A DNA stretch of 64,000 nt, taken from the NCBI GenBank assembly GCA_028564705.1, contig JAPXFQ010002619.1, positions 1,807,438-1,871,437 on the forward strand. The letters run 5' to 3'. Under the pieces are notes generated by a model. The model searched no databases and was not told where the DNA came from. It worked only from the letters and a program-made list of their open reading frames with translations. Numbering within the stretch: position 1 is the first letter of the stretch; the number at the start of each line of letters is the position of its first letter. Both the position numbers and the translations under genes were made by a program. Below, piece after piece: positions 10,020-22,384 of this stretch. This DNA is from Apricaphanius iberus (Eukaryota > Chordata > Actinopteri > Cyprinodontiformes > Aphaniidae).

Positions 10020-13000
10020 CTACATCAGTGCAGACCACAGCAGGCCAACCAGCAGGAACAGGAAACCTGCAGGTGTTGCCACACGAGTTCCACTTTCTGT
10101 GATCGTGTCGCTTTGCACCCTCTGCTGGCCAGATGTTAGGATGCACCGCTTCATGTTTCCAGCTTTATCCCACACCAGCAGCTCGGCCTGAGCTGAGCAG
10201 CAGCTGGATGAGTATGTGACCCACAGGGGCTGCGACGAACCCGGTGTCCACTCAGACACATTCAGAGGAGGGTCCCCTGTCTGTAATCTGGCTCTGTAGT
10301 GGTGGCGATGCTGATGAAGATGGTGGCCTTTGCTGGTTGTTTTGTTTTTGTGTAGATGTTGATGCTCAAATTCAGGCGCTGTCTCTTCAAAGCTCTCCTC
10401 TGTGGCCGGCGGGTTGTGGAAAATCGTCAAAACGCCGTCGCCTTTCTGCATCTGAAGAGCACCGAGGCCGGAGTGGACGTCATCTGACACAACAAGAGAC
10501 ACCCTCCAGCTGGACTTGGTGCAATCTGCAGGACAGTCCGACTGGACCCGTGCTGCAGAGCAAGAGGGTGGTGATCTGTCAGCATCCTGGTAGAAAGCAG
10601 TGAAAAGGATAATTCAGGGAGAAATTTAAGCAAAAGTTGTAAAATAAGAATGGCATGCTTCCATGAAAAGAACATTTCTCATTTACGAACTATCTCCATT
10701 GCTCACCAGGGGGACCACAGTTAGGAATGTGACAGCATAGTTTGATTGGAGTGAGTCAAGAGCGTGCACGGTGAGCGTGAGCGTCACGGTCGCTCCAGCC
10801 TTTGCTGTAGCAGGAGTGAGGAGAGACACCTGGCCATGGAAAGAGCCTCGCTCTTCAACAAAGAAACTGAGGAACAAAAAAGCCACCAAATTTGTATGAA
10901 TGTGGGTGCCACATTTAAACATGACGCTGAAGAATGTGCCCTTTTCCTGCAGCAGATTCATTTCTGTTCCTCCTGCTTACCTGTGCGGCCCCCTCATGAG
11001 AAGATAACCACAGTCGTCATCAGCTGTTAGATTAAAGAGTTGAGCAGGGCCGTGGTTGAAGATGTCAAAGTTCACTACTGTACTATGACCTGGGACGAGT
11101 TGGGGGGTCAACACCATCTGAGGTGATGAAGAGTCACAGACTGTTAAATGGACTTATACTGATGATAAAGTACATCTCAAATATATCAGTGCACGCTGAT
11201 CTGGAAATACAACGTAGATGCCTTTCTCTCATACCTCAGATTCTTTCAAAATCACTTAAAAATATTTTGTAATTGAAAACGCACAGAGCTTTTGTTTTAC
11301 TCTTTCTTGGATTGAGATAAGCAGGAAAGCAGTGAAAATAGATGAAATTATGAGGCATGAATTAAAAATACTTTAACACACTGGTTTGATCTGTTAAAAC
11401 CAGTACTTTCTTCATGAAAAAAAAAGATAAAAAAATACCTCTATCTGAACACGAGTGGGCTGAATCTTCTCAGTAGAGACTCTCTCCAGCTTGTTCCCTC
11501 TGCTGTCCAGGCCTGTAAGCTGAACACTGAAGGGAACTGTGGGGACGCAGCCCACAAAGCCCACCAGCTCCTCCAAGCCGTGGGAGGGTGAAGAGGAAGA
11601 GTGATTGAGCTTCACCTGCTCAAGTCTCTCTCCTTCAGCACCGAGCAGCGTCACGTTGAATGACCCCTCTCTAGGTGAAGTTTGACCCGTAACAGCTAGC
11701 ACCAAATAGGCAGAGGAACCTAAATTTTTTTTTTTTTTGTACAGTAAAAAAAAGAAATGTAATTGGCAGAATTTTTTTATTTATTTCACATTTACCTATA
11801 AACAACCAATAAATAATTAATGCTTCACCTGCCAGAGGACTACCCTCCACTCTGGCCAGACCTGGGTGTGTCTCATTTGTCACAGTGGCAAAGTAATACA
11901 GGAAGTCTACACTGCTGTCACCTGGTGGTTCAGATCAGAAAACAAAGATTTCTTAGAATTATTTTTCTCTCCTTGTCTTGTTACAATGACACAAAATTTT
12001 TCTTTAAATCACCTATCACGCTGAAGGTTAGGTGATCATCACTCTTGGCTTGTAGATTCCATTGACCAGCCTGAACGGGAGGCAACAGTTTGATACGATA
12101 CAAACCCTGGAAATGCTCCAACTCTGCTAGACGGCCTTGTTCTCTCAGTACAGACTGTCTTTGGTCTGAAAATTAGGAGGGCATTAACAGGTTTAGTGGA
12201 CCGTCTGCAGGTTGTACAGAACGCTGCTGCCGGACTTCAGAACAAATCATAGAAGTTTTGTCATGTCACACCGCTTACTCTTCAATCTGTATTTGATCAT
12301 CATTCACTCCAGAGTACACCTTAAAATCCTGGTTCTCAATTATTTGTAACTTAAGCTATAGATTGAAAGCTGCTATTTGAACGAAGTTTTATGTTCTTGC
12401 TTCCTAACAAGTAACTGCAAGAAGAGAGCAAGTAATGGTAGACCGAGTGCAATGTTAACTAAGCAGGAGAAGGAAAAAAAAAACCTCATTCTTCTGACGT
12501 TGCATTGGGTGAAACATTTTAGATATCCTGCAGAAATTACCTGAGGGACTGATGAGGACGCAGTCAGTCATGGTGCCAGTGATGTGAAGGATAACGTTTT
12601 TCACTGAACTGTCAACTCTGAAGGAGTGCAAAGACATAAACTGTGGATCACTTTTTGCATGGAAGAGGGTCACCTGGGGAGAAAGTAGGAGTAGTTTACT
12701 AAGCAGCTTTGCTTTGTAGCTATAACTGTAAAATTATATGGAGTTAACAATGTAAACCTTGTCGATGGCAGTGTTGTCCTCCACTATGGTGGAGACCTTG
12801 TGGATGTCAGAGTCAGTGGTGAATATAGCCATTCCTCCTGACAAGACAGACAGCGAGGAGTAGAGCGAGAATCGATCGGGCGACAGAGGTTTCTTACTGC
12901 TCCTCTTCCTCCTCCCACTCCTCTGTTTCTGCTCTTCAGTCAGGAGAAACGTTATCTGCAGAAAGAACCACCGCTGAAGTGTAAGTATCTTTTCCCATAT

Positions 13001-16000
13001 AGAAGCCTGGAAGAGCATTGGCAATAGAAATACCATGGCCCAGAAAGTTTTAAATTAATTATAAAGTAAACAGTAATCTGGCATTATTAATATCAATCTT
13101 TAACTATTTTTAAATGCACAAATAATCAAACGTCATCATCATCGATCATACTTAGACTGTTATGAAATGATGGAGTAGTTTTTCACTTTATTGAAACATT
13201 TTTTGTTTTCCATTATGGAATTATTAAAGTTTTAATTTAACCTCAATCTATTGTTCCTAACATTTGATTGGTTACCAATCACCTTGTCTATAACAGGCTG
13301 ACTGACTTTGACACAGCTTAAACACTTAAAATAATCATACATGCTTTAAACATGAAAGCTTTTCAAATTGTTATGATTCATATCCACCTTTTTCTTGTCA
13401 AAATTATGCAACAGTGCAGCTTCGTCTTAAAAAGGAACGCCTCTTCAAAAGTTGAAACCAACCTTGCTCCGTTTCTCAAGAGCGAGTGCCCTCACAGCAT
13501 CAAACAGATATGCATCTTTGGGAGAAGCATCAGTGAACACAAAGATTTCCGACAGTGGTGGGCTGTGAGTGAGGGCCAGCTGGGAAGACATGTGGATGAT
13601 GTTAGAAAATGTGTGAAACATTGTTTTTTTTCCAACGCCTGGCAACAGAATCAATCCTGAATAGAAACAGGAGTCAGGACACTGGCGAACGCTGTCATCG
13701 TGTGGAGAAAAGGGAGAACTACATCTCCATTTCATGGTTCATGAATTGTTTTGTATGAAGACAACGTAGGTATACACAATGATGCAAAATTCAGGTTAGA
13801 TAAAACTTTCCCAAACTGATGCCTTTGTCAGCAGTAAACATGTCAGTCTAAATTAAATCCTAAATCTTTTTATTGCCTTAGTCAGCTCAGTGATTGAAAT
13901 ACAGACTGAAATTACGATGTGGAATACACATAATAAAGGAAAGGGACACAATTCTATGGAGCCGAGAAAGTCTCTTAATAAATAAACTAACACAGGGTTT
14001 TTCACGAATGCATATGCTCATTCAGAAAGGCACGTGGACTCTTTCACAAATGCACACGCTGTGGTTCACAAATATAATTTTCAGAAAAATAGCATTTTTG
14101 AAACAGGTTTTGTGCATTTTTTAAAGAGATTCTGTGCATTTTTGAAACAGATCGTGTGCGTTTGTGAACCAGATTGTGTTCGTTTGTGAAACAGATCGTG
14201 TGTTTTGGTGAACCTCATCGTTTACATTTCGAATTTATATTACAAGTGTTTCTGAAAATTATATTTGTGAACCTCCGTGTGTGTATTTGTGAAACAGACC
14301 ATGTGCATTTCCGAATTAGCATATGCATTCATGAAAAACCCTGCGTTAGTATATTTATTATGAGACTTTCTTGGCTCCATAAAATTAATGTGCAGTTATA
14401 TTGAATCCAGCTCCATCCACATTCAGTTTGGAAATTTCGGTTCATAACAATATAGTCTAATAATAAAGTCACATCGAGTTTCAACAATGTGCTGTCCAGC
14501 TTCATCCTAATTTTTATACCTTTGAAACGAGTTAAATGTAGTGCCAATTAATTCCCAGGTGATTGAAACTATTAACTCTGAGGTGAACTCTGACATTCAC
14601 ACATTAGGTGATGTCAAAAAATGTCAAGATTTTGGTTCCTTTAATTAAAAGGATTTGTATATGGAAGCAAACACCTGAAAAATATTTGTTTTGTGTTTTG
14701 CTTATTAAAAAATAGATATGCTGGTCTGGGTGACTTTTAAAACTAAAAGTAACATTTGTATGATGGATAACAGATGATCTCTGAGCATTTTTAAGTTCTA
14801 ACCAATCACAGAATTGTCATAGTTAAAGCCAATTCATAAAGGACAGAAGTTATTAGAGCAAAACATGGTATAAATAAGCAGCAACAGTTTGCAAATAACG
14901 TTTGGGCCTGAATCAAAAGTGAAAAAATATGGCAAGATACACGGTGTAAATGTGACTGAATCTTAATATCATGCTCAGTATCAAAGAGGACCAGTTCAGT
15001 AAACAGAATATCTCCTCGATTATCATGACATTTAAAACATGAAATTGAAGGATTGAGAAACAGGCTAAATAGTCTTTAAAATACAGAGCACTTTAATAAT
15101 TTCTTGATGTTAATGAAAAAAGTGATGAGAGACTTTACAAATAAATAGTAAATTTTAACTTCACTGTTTGTGATTTATTGAGATAAACTGTATTCCTTTT
15201 GCAACGACATTCCCCATAAATACAGTTTTGACCTGTAGGGTTTCCATAACATAATTACGAGCGAGCTAATTTTTTTATTTTAGCTCCTGAATTCACCTGA
15301 ACAGCAGACAGACACATCTCTGGTTCGTCTCCTCCTCCCAGAGCCACCAGGGTATCCAGGTGCTGCATGAACTGGTTTGGATCATCTGCTTCGTACACTG
15401 GTCCAAATTCTTTAGAAGGGAACAAACTGTTAGTGTGAAAATAATAAAAATTATAAAGGTAATAAGAAAAGAGTTTAAGAAAAAGAAAGAATATTTTTAA
15501 CAGTTACGTAATTTTTCTTTTCTTATTATTTAGTTTCTGTGTATGTTATATTAAGAAAGCACATCTTGTCTCAAAATGAAGTTTTATTCCAAGATAATAA
15601 TACAGAGAGGACATGTTTATCATTCGGTATCATGTTATCCTAGAAAACTAACTTTTTTATTTAGACACAATCAGAAAAGGAAACTGTTATGACAACAAAA
15701 TTAGGCCCGTTATCTGAATATAATTCCTTGACATACGTTTCCTTTCAAGACTTGACTTCTTCCTTGAAACATATCAGGATAACTGGTGATTGTTGCACTA
15801 TAAAACAGAAGGCCATATGGCTGTGTTGGATGATGCTTTTCAGCTTCTCCATGAGAAAATAAAAAAAATTCTAAAAACATCAAGTCTTATGAGGACATCC
15901 CAAGACTTGTATCTCTCTCAGAAGCTGTTTTACCTGGAACATGCTGATACTCAGTCATCAGAACAATAGTTTTAATTTTCACATTTTTTTCTTATTACTG

Positions 16001-19000
16001 TGGAGAGAGTGCACATTAAAAAAATGTTTTTGTTCATTATTAACATTTTTGATATAATATTTAAAAAATAGTTTTACATAAAAAAAAATCACAACTAGTA
16101 TAAAGTCCTCCTGATGAACATTTTTTTAAAAACATTTTGGTAAACTTAGGATACTTTTGTTATCTCATACTTAGACTTCCTCACTTGGGATGATGTCCGG
16201 TTAGCAACAACTGTATTTATTTCATCAAGAGTTTAAGAAAATCAAAACACAACTACCTTAATTGAAGAGCATGTATTCCCACGTTTAGAGTAGTAGGTTA
16301 AGATGCCTTTGTGCTTGTGCTTTCTTTAAACCCATTAAGGAAGAAGACTGTATGAAAATATATATTAGAAGTGCTTCACCTCCCTTTATTTGTTAGGGGT
16401 ACCAAATAAGAGATCACCTGGGTCATGGAAGGGAACGAGTAGAAAGGTGCCAGGCTGCTGAGCGCTGTTGGCTCGGCTCTGGATGATGGAGTGAGCCCGG
16501 AGTCGAGCGGCGGTGATCTCCTCAAACATGCTACCTGTGGTGTCCATGACAAACACCACCGCTGGGGCCTGCCTCACACTGAACAGCCTGTCAGAGGATG
16601 TTTTTCATTCATTTATACAGTAGTACAGCTAGAATGGCATCAGGCTGTTGTAACATGATGCTGATGATATTAAAGTATATTTTAAGGTTATATATAAAAT
16701 ATGAGTTGTTTTGTAAAAGTATCTGCAGCTTACTTGAGAAAGGCCTTGGGACCCACGGTGTCTTTAAGGTCTCTCAGTGCCATCAGAGAGGCTTTGGAAG
16801 CCAAATCTGCAGCTTGCACGTGGAGGTAATGGTGAGGGGAGAAGATTGGGGAGGTGCTGTCTTTGTTGATCCCCCCTCTGGCACTCAGATGCCGACTTCT
16901 GTCCAAAAGACCACCATGGCTGCATTTTCCTGTAAGAAAAAGGTAGGTTCTGCTGAAGTTAATACGCTGAACAGAAAAAAAAAGAATAAATACTGCAGAA
17001 TTTAAAAAAAATGAACGCACTTGGTTGCAAGTGCATGAAGTTTTACCTTTAGGTTTAAGAGGGGAGCTGCTGGTGTATCCAGTGGTGAGCAGGTTGGAGT
17101 TCTTTAATGCTGGTAGGAGATTGTTTCTGCAGGTAGGAGTGAAGCAGTCCTTACAGGTAGGTGTTTCTTCTGCAAACAGAAAAAAACCCAGATTTCCAAA
17201 AGTAAGCCTTTTTTATATTAGTAAAATATATGAGTTAGCTCAACATAAATGCTGAATAATTATTAGAACATTAATCACATTAATTGATATGCCATTTGTA
17301 CCATTCTACTGTAATTTATACTTTTTCATAATATATATGAATAAGTTACAAAAATAAATAAAATAAAACATTATTATTTACAATAAGCATTAATAGAATG
17401 CACAAATTTAACTTATGTGATATCATATTAAATATCTGAAGGATTTACCTTCAGCTACAGGAACGGCAGGCTCCTCTGGGTGCAGGAGGTGCAGGTAAAC
17501 AGACTGTTTGCCCATCTCAACCCAGTTACTATGGCTGTAGAAATCCTGATATGAAACATTGTTTCAAACTTAAGGAAAACCTTGGGACTAGTTTGTCAGT
17601 AACAAAAATGAAAAGAAAACAAACTGGTGGAAGAAATGTTTCGTGCCCTTCGAATTTTCATACATTTTTGCCACGGTTGCATGGATTTTGGTTGCCATAG
17701 TGCAGCCACAAACGTCAATGTATTTTGATGGGATTTCATGTTCAAGACAAAGTCTACACCTGTCAAAAAAAGTGACCCATGATTAAATACTTCCTGAAAC
17801 CAGGAAGCTGGAAGCCTTATGCAGTACTTATGCAGAACTTCATTGGCCATTTTTCTTTTGCACAATGGCTCAAACTCAGGTTCAGGTTTTAACACAGATT
17901 CAAAACATGATTTTTCATTTGAACTTTGACTTGGCCATTATAACAAATTATAATTGATCTAAACTATGCCGTTGTAGCTCTGGTTGTAAACTTTGGGTTG
18001 TTGTCCAGCGGTAGCTTGACCTCTACAAGAGTCTCGGGTGTTTGGCAGGCTTTACCAGCTTTGCTTTTAGTGAGTTTATTTTAGCAACTCCTCTATAAAG
18101 GCCATGAAGCATTGCTGTCAACCCTCCCGTTTTTGCCGGGTTTCTCACGTTTTTATGGTTTTCTCTGGGTTCCCTCCTGGTTTGTCATTTCTCCCGGTAA
18201 ACTCCCGTATTTTGCATATCTTCACAAAAATCTCCCGGACTCTCCCAAACAGTCCCCGCAAACATTTCCGACAAATCAAAGGTTCAAATGATTATTGTAG
18301 TTTGTGGGAATTATACTGTAAAAAGAGTTGTCCACCTGAACTGCAGCTCCCCCAGAGGGACCATGTAACTTTTTGCTGCTTTTTCATATGATGATTATTA
18401 ATAACAAATAAAACAAACCAGAGAGTTCTTCCCACTTCACAATAACTGAAAGTTTTTGTCTTGCTCTATAACATATCTCACCAAAAAACATTCAAGTATG
18501 TGGTTGTAACATAATAAGGTACATGAACACTTTTGGAAGGGATCTAACAGATCAGCTCAGTTATATCAATTCTCCGATCCAGGATCAGTTTTTACCTGTA
18601 GACTATGAAACATCTGCCCCAGGCTGTAACGAGCACTCTCGTACTCTTTGGCTCGTACTGAGAGAACAATCTGAGTCCAGAACTCCCGAACCATCGCAAT
18701 AGAGCCGTCGATTCGCTCTGAGTCAAAGTGGTAGACCGGCTCAGATCTGGTAGAACTCGAAAAGTCCATCTCTGTGTTGGAGTTTACCACGTCTCTCACA
18801 GCTCTCCAGAACCCACGGCCGAGGGGGATCTGCAAGGTAATGAGATCTGCGTGTTCTTCGCTTAAATGACTTTGATACACAAGCTGATACATTCATATCA
18901 CAGAAAGCTCTGGTTCTATCACAGTCTGATCCAGAAAACACAGTAAATAGAGGACGTGATGGTTTCCAACATGACCTCACCTCTTTCTCTCGCTGCAGGT

Positions 19001-19226
19001 CATCTTGCTTTGTTGTGTCCCTCAGGACCTCCAGTGTAACGCTGAGGATGGCCTGTTCTGTGATGTACTGGTGTGTGTGCGAGTTCCAGGAAAGGGTCAA
19101 GACTTTGGACCAGAAGTTGGGAAAGAACCCCTTGCATGGTGACACCAGGAAAAGAACACACGCCAAGAGGGACCAGAACATCTGCCTCTGACGTCTGCCG
19201 CAGGTTCCTCTATCTTGTGACATCAT
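10020..19226 (-). CDS. vwa7: VWA7-like protein (von Willebrand factor A domain-containing 7), 16 exons
   Basis: Coding exons in transcription order: 19226-18981, 18829-18596, 17545-17449, 17169-17047, 16929-16734, 16578-16418, 15409-15297, 13579-13463, 12955-12758, 12673-12541, 12165-12013, 11921-11829, 11719-11439, 11117-10981, 10866-10707, 10586-10020. Every junction is GT-AG and phases agree, giving 3,009 nt and 1,002 residues. Order: signal peptide (hydrophobic [12 protein letters not shown]), an N-terminal helical region with THQYITEQA and [10 protein letters not shown] (161-170), a cysteine cluster (C198, C201, C206), [10 protein letters not shown], a VWA domain with MIDAS residues D311-T-T-G-S315 and TDAS at 406-409, then beta-rich Ig-like and galactose-binding-like regions. 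The last 19 residues are hydrophobic and end the protein, as in a GPI-anchored or tail-anchored product. Human VWA7 is 891 residues with the same architecture. Met16 is an alternative start that places the signal peptide at the N-terminus. The family's biochemical role is unknown. Confidence 0.92.
12190..12350 (+). mobile_element. LINE reverse-transcriptase fragment in VWA7 intron 10
   Basis: The plus strand reads [14 protein letters not shown], then a shifted remnant of HVTPLLxSLHWLP and KILVLNY. This is the C-terminal reverse-transcriptase segment typical of L2/Rex1-type fish LINEs. It is short, broken by stops, and lies antisense to the host gene between exons 10 and 11. Confidence 0.6.
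13955..14381. mobile_element. Fold-back (MITE-like) element in VWA7 intron 7
   Basis: The left end (TATGGAGCCGAGAAAGTCTC, 13955) is the near-exact inverse of the right end (GAGACTTTCTTGGCTCCATA, to 14381). Arms of about 85 bp pair with few mismatches. A second inner pair (CACAAATATAATTTTCAGAAA near 14069 and TTTCTGAAAATTATATTTGTG near 14250) extends the symmetry. The centre holds five 22-bp tandem units at 14103-14212. No coding capacity and no clear target duplication. Confidence 0.7.
14103..14212. repeat. 22-bp tandem repeat, five copies
   Basis: Units such as ACAGATCGTGTGCGTTTGTGAA repeat five times without gaps at 14103, 14125, 14147, 14169 and 14191, with a few substitutions per unit. 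They form the loop region of the fold-back element. Confidence 0.75.
17590..18540 (-). mobile_element. Tc1-family relic in VWA7 intron 2
   Basis: The part CACAAACGTCAATGTATTTTGATGGGATTT (from 17706) matches the Tc1 family also present at 4126, and 17950-18060 follows the minus-strand transposase (GTAGCTCTGGTTGTAAACTTTGGGTTGTTGTCC). The other terminal repeat is recognisable at about 18430-18535. Between them, 18100-18430 is unrelated sequence with many CTCCCG/TTTTCCGG blocks. There is no intact frame. Confidence 0.55.
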
Positions 19227-19551
19227 GAGTCATCAGGAAGAAAGTCTCATCCTAGATCCAAAACGTAAGATTTTGACACTTGCATAACAAGTTATATATT
19301 CACAAAAAAAGTGCCTAGATCTGTAATTTAAAGAAATACACCTAACACATGGTCGGAATCAGCATCCTGATTAACCCAACCCATATTGTTTAATTAGATC
19401 TGTGTCTTTTCTGTCTTCACTTTCCCTTTCCCACAACCCTATTTTTCCTCCTTTCAGATCTTCCTCAGTTTTTTCTGCTCCAACGTTCCTATTGTTCTCC
19501 GTCATGTTTTTTCAAAAAACACAATACGCTGGGATGGTTCTCACCGTCTTG

Positions 19552-19592
19552 TGCTTTGTTTCAGTGTTTCCAAGAGACACTGAAACAAAGCA
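19552..19592. other. Perfect 16-bp inverted repeat with 9-nt loop
   Basis: TGCTTTGTTTCAGTGT (19552-19567) is exactly reverse-complemented at 19577-19592 (ACACTGAAACAAAGCA), separated by nine bases. It lies about 330 bp upstream of the VWA7-like start codon. Function is unknown: it could be a transcribed hairpin, a protein-binding palindrome or chance. Confidence 0.7.
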
Positions 19593-19599
19593 TGTGGTC

Positions 19600-20425
19600 C
19601 ATAAACAGCATCAGCCTCCACGCCACCAGCCTGCATTCAGCAGGTGTCAAACCGATGACTTGGGTGCGTAAAACACTAGGATGGAGTCATTTTTCTTACT
19701 TTGAATGAATTGTCCAAATGTTAATTGTTTGTTTTACAAATTGAATATTATTAAAACTAACATTGCACCCCCACCCCCCAACACATTTCTTGAATCTTTT
19801 TTTCTGCCGTCTCTATCGGGTCAGTTAAATACAAACCATCAGTACAGTCTGTATGCATGCTTAAAGCATTTAATCAAAATTGTCTTACCTTAGTTCAGAG
19901 AGGATGTTTAGCAAAGTTTTGGCTTTCTCCTGGAAGCAAATGTTACTGCAGAGGTGTCGCGGGGCAGAACCACAAGAAATCTGGCTCCCCACAAAAACAC
20001 TGCAACCTGCAAAGCAGAAGATCCTTTTCCTCTGTGTTACTACATATCTGCATGTGAAGCAAAAAAGTAAACTTTCTCTTTATCTGTTGTCTGTCCTTGG
20101 ACTCTAGTTTGCAGCTGGTGGTGGAAAAATTACAAAGGCATAAAAACCTAGATATCAAATATAAAAACACTTGGCTGCCCTTGGGTAAGAGTTTGGTTGG
20201 TGCTGCTGGGTGTCAACTTTGTTTCTTGTAGTTTCTTACCACGAGGCAGAAGATCTCATTTTGTAACACCCCCCTCATTGTAGCCTCTTGCTCCTCCTAG
20301 CCCCCATTAATCCATGGTGCATTGATTCAGTACAATAGGGTTGCATATATTACCAACCGGGGTGCTCAGGCTGGGCCCAGCCCAACACCCCCTCCATGCC
20401 TTCCATCCATCAGTCTTATTTTTCC
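19600..20425. other. No gene recognised upstream of VWA7-like gene
   Basis: The upstream flank contains a short C-run (19764-19780) and otherwise unstructured AT-rich sequence. No TATA box could be confidently linked to the VWA7-like gene. Confidence 0.35.
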
Positions 20426-20429
20426 TCTA

Positions 20430-22380
20430 AAAATTAAATAGCACTTCTTGTCATGGCAAGGCGAATTTTGTTGGGATAACACACTTTCAACACACGGTGA
20501 TTCAAGGTGCTATACATGATTTGGTGGTAATAAAACCAAGTAAAAACAGCAAAAACATATGATAAAATCATAGAAAGAGTAGTAAGACAAAAAAACAGCA
20601 TAAAAGTATGAAAATTAAAAACAGCAATTAAGTATAAAACATGAGAAGCAATTAAAAAAGAAAAAAAAATCAAGGTGCTTTACATGATTTGTTGGAGAGC
20701 ATTTGATCAAAAACAAGAATTAAGAAAAAGCATTAAAAAAAGTTTGTAAAAAAGTTATTATAAAACATTTCTCAAAAACAGCTCTAAACAGTAGAGTTTT
20801 AATCAGATGTAACGATTCAGCAGCTTTATTGTCGTCTGGAGGTTTCTTCCAGATTTGTGGAGCATAGAAGAGGAAAGCTGCTTCTCCATGTTTGGTTCTA
20901 ATGCTAGGCATGTTTACTTAACTAGAGCTGGAGGACCTGAGTGGTCTGCTGGGTTGGTATAGAGACAACAGGTCTAACAAGTCTATTCTCTGAGATAGAG
21001 GAAGCCCGTGTAAGGACTTTAGAACTGGGATGATGTGTTCTACTTTCCTGTTTCTGGTGAGGATGCGAGAAGCAGCATTCTGGATCAGATGCAACTGTCT
21101 GATTGACTTTTTAGGTAGACCATCGAGGACGCCGTTGCAGTAATCAATCCGACTAAAGATGAACGCATGGATGAGTTTTTCAAGCTCCTTTTGTGACGTT
21201 AGTCCTTTAATCCTAGAAATCTTCTTCAGGTGATAGAAGGGTGACCCTGTTATTGCCTTTATGTGACCCTGGAGGTTCAGGTGTGAGTCCCTTATGACAC
21301 CTTCATAACGCGCCTGATCAGTAGTTACTAGTTGTATTAACTGAAGCTGTGTGCTGACTCTTGATCATTCCTCTTTAAGCCCAAAAATAACTACTTCAGT
21401 TTTGTTTCTGTTCAGCTGGAGAAAGTTATGGGACATCCATCCATCCTGGTGACATTTTAATGTACAGCTGAGTATCATCTACATAGTTATGGTAATTAAT
21501 CTTATTGGTTGTTATAATCTGGACTAGGGCAACATCTATATATATCAAATAGAAGAGTACCAAGGATGGAGCCTTGGGGAACCCCACATGTGGTTTCTGT
21601 TCGTTTTGAATAAAAATTTCCTATGGAAACAAAGATACCCCTGTTTTTCAGGTAGGACTCAAACCTAGCCAGAAATGTCCTGTTTCAATATGTCCAACCG
21701 TCCTTTGTTTGTGTCTGTAGGTCCTGCATGTAAAACAAGCTTTCGTGGTTATGGGTGTTGATTTATAGTCGTCAAAAACTTTTCATGGATTTATTTCACT
21801 GTATTTTGGGGGCAGCTGACAACATTGTTGTTGTGGCCACAGAAATTTTCATGTCATATATTGAACCATCATGAATCAAACCTTTTGATAGGGGTTTCTT
21901 AATCTTCTTTTGTGGTTTATTGTGGCTGAATTTCTCGTTGTAACCTTAGCAGGCTGTAGGTGATCCATCATGACTGAGGGAGCTGCTAATCTGTTATTCA
22001 GAGGAATTCCAGCGGAGTATTGGAATTTGTTATGTTTATTCCTTCTTGGAGTAGGTATTGAGGAACGTCTTTTTAGAGCTGGCCAGTGTTCCTCATAGTT
22101 TGAGTGATGTGTCCTTCCCATTTGGTGCCTCGATGGAATAGTGTTGTTCTGAGGCTTCTGAGTGAGACTGGACTGAGTGAGCACAGGCTCCCTGGTTCTT
22201 GTTCATTCCATGTCACCAGTAGCGTTGTCTCATTTCCATATCCAGCATTAATCTCCAGATTGTTTCCAGAAGTCATAATTTTGCTTCCATACTTAATAGC
22301 TGTTTTTCCAAGGCATCCTGTCTCAGGAGCAGTTTATCAAAGTTTTCTGCTGAGCAAAATGCCATGTTATTAATCCATAG
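20430..22380 (-). pseudogene. L2/Rex1-type LINE, degenerate
   Basis: Reading the minus strand from about 22365, a short coiled-coil-like start is followed by broken frames. Reverse-transcriptase motifs then come in order: CGVPQGSILGTLLF (about 21600), NYVDDTQLY with its YxDD-type catalytic site (about 21490), [31 protein letters not shown] (about 21140) and the C-terminal TKHGEAAFLFYAPQIWKK (about 20890). Frames shift and stops intervene. The 3' part (20430-20700) has the 'GTGCTTTACATGATTTG' tail twice, at about 20509 and 20673. The domain order fits the L2/Rex1 group common in fish, but the family assignment is by motif only. Confidence 0.75.
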
Positions 22381-22384
22381 TCTT

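Larger units (their letters stand above)
13463..16578 (-). other. vwa7: VWA domain of the VWA7-like gene (exons 6-8)
   Basis: Three exons (16578-16418, 15409-15297, 13579-13463) encode the core VWA fold. The first metal-site loop reads VMDTTGSM, the central motif [12 protein letters not shown] provides the second loop, and [11 protein letters not shown] the third. All MIDAS ligands are present, so divalent-cation binding should be intact. The following exon carries RSGRRKRSS, whose RRKR (residues 444-447) fits a proprotein-convertase site. Confidence 0.85.

Noticed and set aside
14103..14212. CRISPR-like array
   Set aside because: The 22-bp units are contiguous with no spacers and lie inside a eukaryotic fold-back element.
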